Part shown: piece by piece, positions 61,124 through 64,000 of the stretch
How the letters are laid out: every line of letters begins with the position of its first letter
How positions within the stretch are numbered: the stretch's first letter is position 1
NCBI RefSeq assembly: GCF_002949735.1
Contig: NZ_CP026681.1
Span: forward strand, 5,548,001 to 5,612,000
Source of the DNA: Nostoc sp. 'Peltigera membranacea cyanobiont' N6
GTDB lineage: Bacteria; Cyanobacteriota; Cyanobacteriia; Cyanobacteriales; Nostocaceae
DNA length: 64,000 bases
Reading direction: 5' to 3'
The notes under the pieces: generated by a model
What the model was told of the DNA's origin: nothing
The model's input: only the letters and a program-made list of their open reading frames with translations
Database searches by the model: none
Program-made: the position numbers and the translations under genes

Positions 61124-61870
61124 TTATTCTGCGTTCATAAATTCCAAATACCCATTACTAAGTTCTTTCACCGCCAAATCATAAAATTGTTTACCGTGTT
61201 CTGGCGTTGCTAAAGCCGGATTTGAACCCATCCGTCCATCGGGATAACGCACTCGAAAGTCAGCTGCACTATAAATTGTGTGTCCGCTTGCAACTTCTGG
61301 TGAAAGGAATGCTTGCTTAATCGCCTCTGGATAAACGTACTGGGTGAGAGCTACTTCACTTGGAGTTGCGTGAGAACCTTCTTGATTCCCATATAATTCT
61401 TTAGCCAGCTTATATACAGAACCGCACATAAACCAATTTGCTACTTGACATTGCACTTGCTGGGCATTGGGAATCTGCAAATCTTCTAAATGGGCGTAAG
61501 TTTCTGAAAATGCAGCTTTGAGGGTAGCGATGTTACCACCGTGTCCGTTGATAAAGTAAAATTTGGTAAAACCAGCTTTGGCTAAACAAGTTACATAATC
61601 TCGCACTACCTGAATTAAAGTGCTGGGGCGGAAACTGATTGTACCAGGAAAAGCAGTATGATGCAGTGCCATCCCCACATTGATTGTAGGGCCAACGATC
61701 GCTTGAGTCGCATCACCCACACCACGAGCGATCGCTTCTGCACAAATGGCATCAGTACCAATCAACCCCGTTGGCCCGTGTTGTTCTGTGGAACCAATAG
61801 GGAAAATAATACCCCGTGACTGCTCTAAATAAGCTTCGACTTCTTGCCAAGTACTTAAATGCAGTAACAT
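61124..61870 (-). CDS. Creatininase-family amidohydrolase
   Basis: A 248-aa metal-dependent amidohydrolase. Ligands visible in order: PIGSTEQHGPTGLIGTDA (Glu, His, Asp), the Gly-rich NGHGGN with His, and the Glu region EGSHATPSEVALT. Relatives include creatinine amidohydrolase and MftE-like maturases; the substrate in cyanobacteria is unknown. ATG start; the next gene upstream is 190 bp away on the same strand. Confidence 0.92.
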   Translation of the reverse strand: MLLHLSTWQEVEAYLEQSRGIIFPIGSTEQHGPTGLIGTDAICAEAIARGVGDATQAIVGPTINVGMALHHTAFPGTISFRPSTLIQVVRDYVTCLAKAGFTKFYFINGHGGNIATLKAAFSETYAHLEDLQIPNAQQVQCQVANWFMCGSVYKLAKELYGNQEGSHATPSEVALTQYVYPEAIKQAFLSPEVASGHTIYSAADFRVRYPDGRMGSNPALATPEHGKQFYDLAVKELSNGYLEFMNAE

Positions 61871-62063
61871 TTTTGATGACTTTCCTCAATAAAATTGCGG
61901 TGGGACAAAACCTTTTTCTGCTAAACAGCAAGTTCTATATTGCCCATAACATGATTATGAACTCCTTTGCTATCTGGTGGTGGCGATCGCGATAAAATTA
62001 GTTGGGATGTTGAAGAGAAACGAACCGCAGAGGCGCAGAGAGCGCAGAGAGAAGAAATGAATG

Positions 62064-63278
62064 TTAGGTTGTGGGTTGTAGGCTGGCTTGGAGTTTGAGT
62101 AAGCGATCGCTCGCTGTTTGTAATGTCTCAGGTGTTTTGCTGAAGCAAAATCTGATTAATGAGTGGCCTTTTTCTGGTTGGCTAAAAAAGCTGGAACCTG
62201 GAACTACAGCAACACCAATATTTTTGATTAGATGGTAAGTGAATTCAACGTCTGTTTTGTAGCCAAATTTGGAAATATCTGCCAGAACATAATACGCTCC
62301 TTGGGGAAGGAAGTAGGGAATGCCAACTCGATCGAGAATCTGTAAGATGCTGTCTCGCTTCTGGTGATAAAGTTTGGCTAGTTCTTCATAATAGGATGGT
62401 GGTAGTTGCATGGCAGCAACTCCGGCTCGTTGTAATGGTGCAGGTGCGCCAACGGTGAGGAAATCATGGACTTTGCGAATGGCTCCTGTTAATTTGGGGT
62501 TTGCCAAAATGTAGCCGACTCGCCAGCCAGTGACGCTGTAAGTTTTGGATAGACCATTAATGGTAACGGTACGTTCTTCCATACCGGGAAGAGTCGCTAA
62601 GGCAATATGTTGAGTGCCATCATAGAGAATATGTTCGTAAATTTCATCAGTGAAGGCTAAGACATCCCACTTTTGACAAAGTTCGGCAATTAGGGTGAGT
62701 TCTTCACGGGTGAAGACTTTGCCGGTGGGGTTGTGGGGTGTGTTGATAATAATGGCTTTGGTATTGGCATTGAAAGCTTGACGCAACTGTGCTTCATCAA
62801 AAGTCCAATGGGGAGGATGCAGTGTCACGTAGCGGGGTGTAGCACCAGCTAAAATCGCATCGGGGCCATAGTTTTCGTAATATGGCTCAAATACAATTAC
62901 TTCATCCCCAGGATCGACTGTGGCCAGCATTACGGATGCCATTGCTTCTGTGGAACCACAAGTGACGGTGATTTGGGTTTCAGGGTCGATATCTAAACCG
63001 AGATACCAACGAACTTTGTTGGCGATCGCATGACGAAATGGGCGATCGCCCCAGGTAATGGCATACTGGTTGACATCTGCCTCTATTGCATCATTTGCTG
63101 CCTGCTTTAACTCCAAGGGACAGGGAAAATCAGGGAACCCCTGAGCCAAATTCACTGCACCATGTTGCAATGCCACCCGCGTCATTTCCCGAATCACCGA
63201 CTCTGTAAATTGGTCTGCCTTCGCTGATATTTTTTTACGCCCAATCTTACTCAACCCGATACCTCCGTTGATTTCCAT
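62064..63278 (-). CDS. PLP-dependent class I/II aminotransferase
   Basis: A 404-aa fold-type I aminotransferase. Substrate-side motif NLAQGFPDFPCPLEL near 45, NTPHNPTGKVF near 180, TDEIYEHILYDG near 210, the PLP-Lys in INGLSKTYSVTGWRVGY near 245, and the Arg in SLIRFCFSKTPE near 380. The AQGFPDF motif places it with the kynurenine/methionine/glutamine transaminase group rather than with aspartate aminotransferase proper. ATG at 63278. Confidence 0.92.
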   Translation of the reverse strand: MEINGGIGLSKIGRKKISAKADQFTESVIREMTRVALQHGAVNLAQGFPDFPCPLELKQAANDAIEADVNQYAITWGDRPFRHAIANKVRWYLGLDIDPETQITVTCGSTEAMASVMLATVDPGDEVIVFEPYYENYGPDAILAGATPRYVTLHPPHWTFDEAQLRQAFNANTKAIIINTPHNPTGKVFTREELTLIAELCQKWDVLAFTDEIYEHILYDGTQHIALATLPGMEERTVTINGLSKTYSVTGWRVGYILANPKLTGAIRKVHDFLTVGAPAPLQRAGVAAMQLPPSYYEELAKLYHQKRDSILQILDRVGIPYFLPQGAYYVLADISKFGYKTDVEFTYHLIKNIGVAVVPGSSFFSQPEKGHSLIRFCFSKTPETLQTASDRLLKLQASLQPTT

Positions 63279-63433
63279 TGGCTTTAGGCGGGAATTTCTC
63301 TAAAACCCATAATACAGATACATTTATCGTAGTATACTCAAATTCCAGATTCAGGGGGAATGCAACGTCATAATCTATATACTTAATTATTGATATTAAT
63401 AGTCAATTACTGAAGTAACGATCCAGAATCATC

Positions 63434-64000
63434 ATGAAATCTTTGCACCGTCCCGATCTCTATAGCTGGTCTAATTTCAATCCGGCAAGAAATATTGATT
63501 TCAATGGGATTGCCTGGATTCGCCCAGATGGAAACATCTTGATTGACCCAGTAGCCCTCTCAAACCATGATTGGAATCATCTCAAATCCCTCGGTGGTGT
63601 GGTTTGGATTGTGCTGACGAATTCCGAGCATGTTAGGGCAAGTAAAGATATTGCCGATCAAACTTATGCTAAGATAGCTGGCCCTGTGGCAGAAAAAGAC
63701 ACTTTTCCCATACCTTGCGATCGCTGGTTATCTGATGGTGAAGAGTTTGTACCTGGGTTAAAAGTAATTGAACTCCAAGGCTCGAAAACTCCCGGTGAAT
63801 TAGCTCTGTTACTGGAGGAGACGACTTTGATTACAGGAGATTTAGTCAGGGCACGGAAAGCAGGTAGCTTAACTATATTGCCAGATGACAAGCTGCTGAA
63901 TCGAGAGGAGGCTGTTGCCTCTGTTCGCAGGTTAGCAGAACTGAGTCGGATAGAAGCAGTGCTGGTGGGGGATGGTTGGCCTATTTTTCGTGATGGACGC
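63434..64000 (+). CDS. MBL-fold protein lacking the canonical His motif (3' end outside the window)
   Basis: 189 codons from the ATG at 63434 to the window edge, open throughout. The opening MKSLHRPDLYSWSNFNPARN leads to ILIDPVALSNHDWNHL and WIVLTNSEHVRASKDIADQT, where metallo-beta-lactamases have THxHxDH; here most of that motif is replaced. TLITGDLVRARKAGS carries the later Asp ligand. It matches a cyanobacterial group of MBL-fold proteins that may bind metal differently or be non-catalytic. Divergent from the aminotransferase, 155 bp apart. Confidence 0.8.
   Translation, partial: MKSLHRPDLYSWSNFNPARNIDFNGIAWIRPDGNILIDPVALSNHDWNHLKSLGGVVWIVLTNSEHVRASKDIADQTYAKIAGPVAEKDTFPIPCDRWLSDGEEFVPGLKVIELQGSKTPGELALLLEETTLITGDLVRARKAGSLTILPDDKLLNREEAVASVRRLAELSRIEAVLVGDGWPIFRDGR

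Overview
The window looks like chromosome of a filamentous, heterocyst-type cyanobacterium, most likely Nostoc or a close relative. The palindrome GCGATCGC (HIP1) is scattered through genes and spacers. The genes include psbX, ycf66, a cyAbrB regulator, a ccsA/ycf5-type cytochrome c assembly gene, a cyanobacterial chorismate lyase and the complete hmp hormogonium-motility locus. Heptamer tandem repeats (CCCCAGT, GGGATTA and GCAGGGA types) fill many spacers, as is usual in Nostoc.

Positions 1-9.9 kb carry hisG (its A of ATG is one base outside the window); a light-sensing three-gene two-component cluster (a kinase with a DXCF-type cyanobacteriochrome GAF domain, an Rcp1-like receiver and a hybrid kinase); an exported protein; ychF; yidD; and a phytol-kinase-like membrane protein. 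Positions 10-25.5 kb hold mostly housekeeping genes: a pentapeptide-repeat protein, an alpha/beta hydrolase, a redoxin, pyrH-frr, a geranylgeranyl-reductase-like flavoprotein, a CPBP protease, cyAbrB, sdhB, two paralogous TolB-like lipoproteins, ycf66, psbX (39 codons), a YggT protein, accC and tRNA-Leu(GAG).

Positions 25.5-41.3 kb are the accessory-rich part. They contain chorismate lyase; three Uma2-type nuclease-fold genes, two of them a fresh tandem duplicate; a DUF3352 protein; ccsA; a KGK protein; a VapBC toxin-antitoxin pair between related repeats; and a 21-bp minisatellite. A probable conflict system follows: a small EACC1-like protein directly abutting a 1177-aa CHAT protease/STAND NTPase/TPR protein, with an orphan, nonsense-broken TPR tail behind it. 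tilS follows, with degraded pieces of its own 5' and 3' ends on either side, an IS630 remnant and a HigBA-like pair.

Positions 41.3-55 kb hold hmpF (minus strand) and hmpABCDE (plus strand), the pilus-chemotaxis system of gliding hormogonia. HmpE is a 2031-aa CheA whose linker contains six nearly identical 59-aa repeats. Positions 55-64 kb hold an intact IS1634-type element with inverted repeats and a 6-bp target duplication, a DUF1815 gene, a decayed CHAT gene, a hotdog thioesterase, a creatininase-family amidohydrolase, a class I/II aminotransferase and the start of an MBL-fold gene that runs off the end.

The most notable points are the EACC1/CHAT-NTPase-TPR locus with an in-frame palindromic repeat insertion and a displaced TPR tail, the tilS relics bracketing a toxin-antitoxin module, the recent repeat amplification in HmpE, and the predicted blue/green-type photoreceptor kinase. 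Assignments rest on reading motifs in translated sequence; no database search was run.
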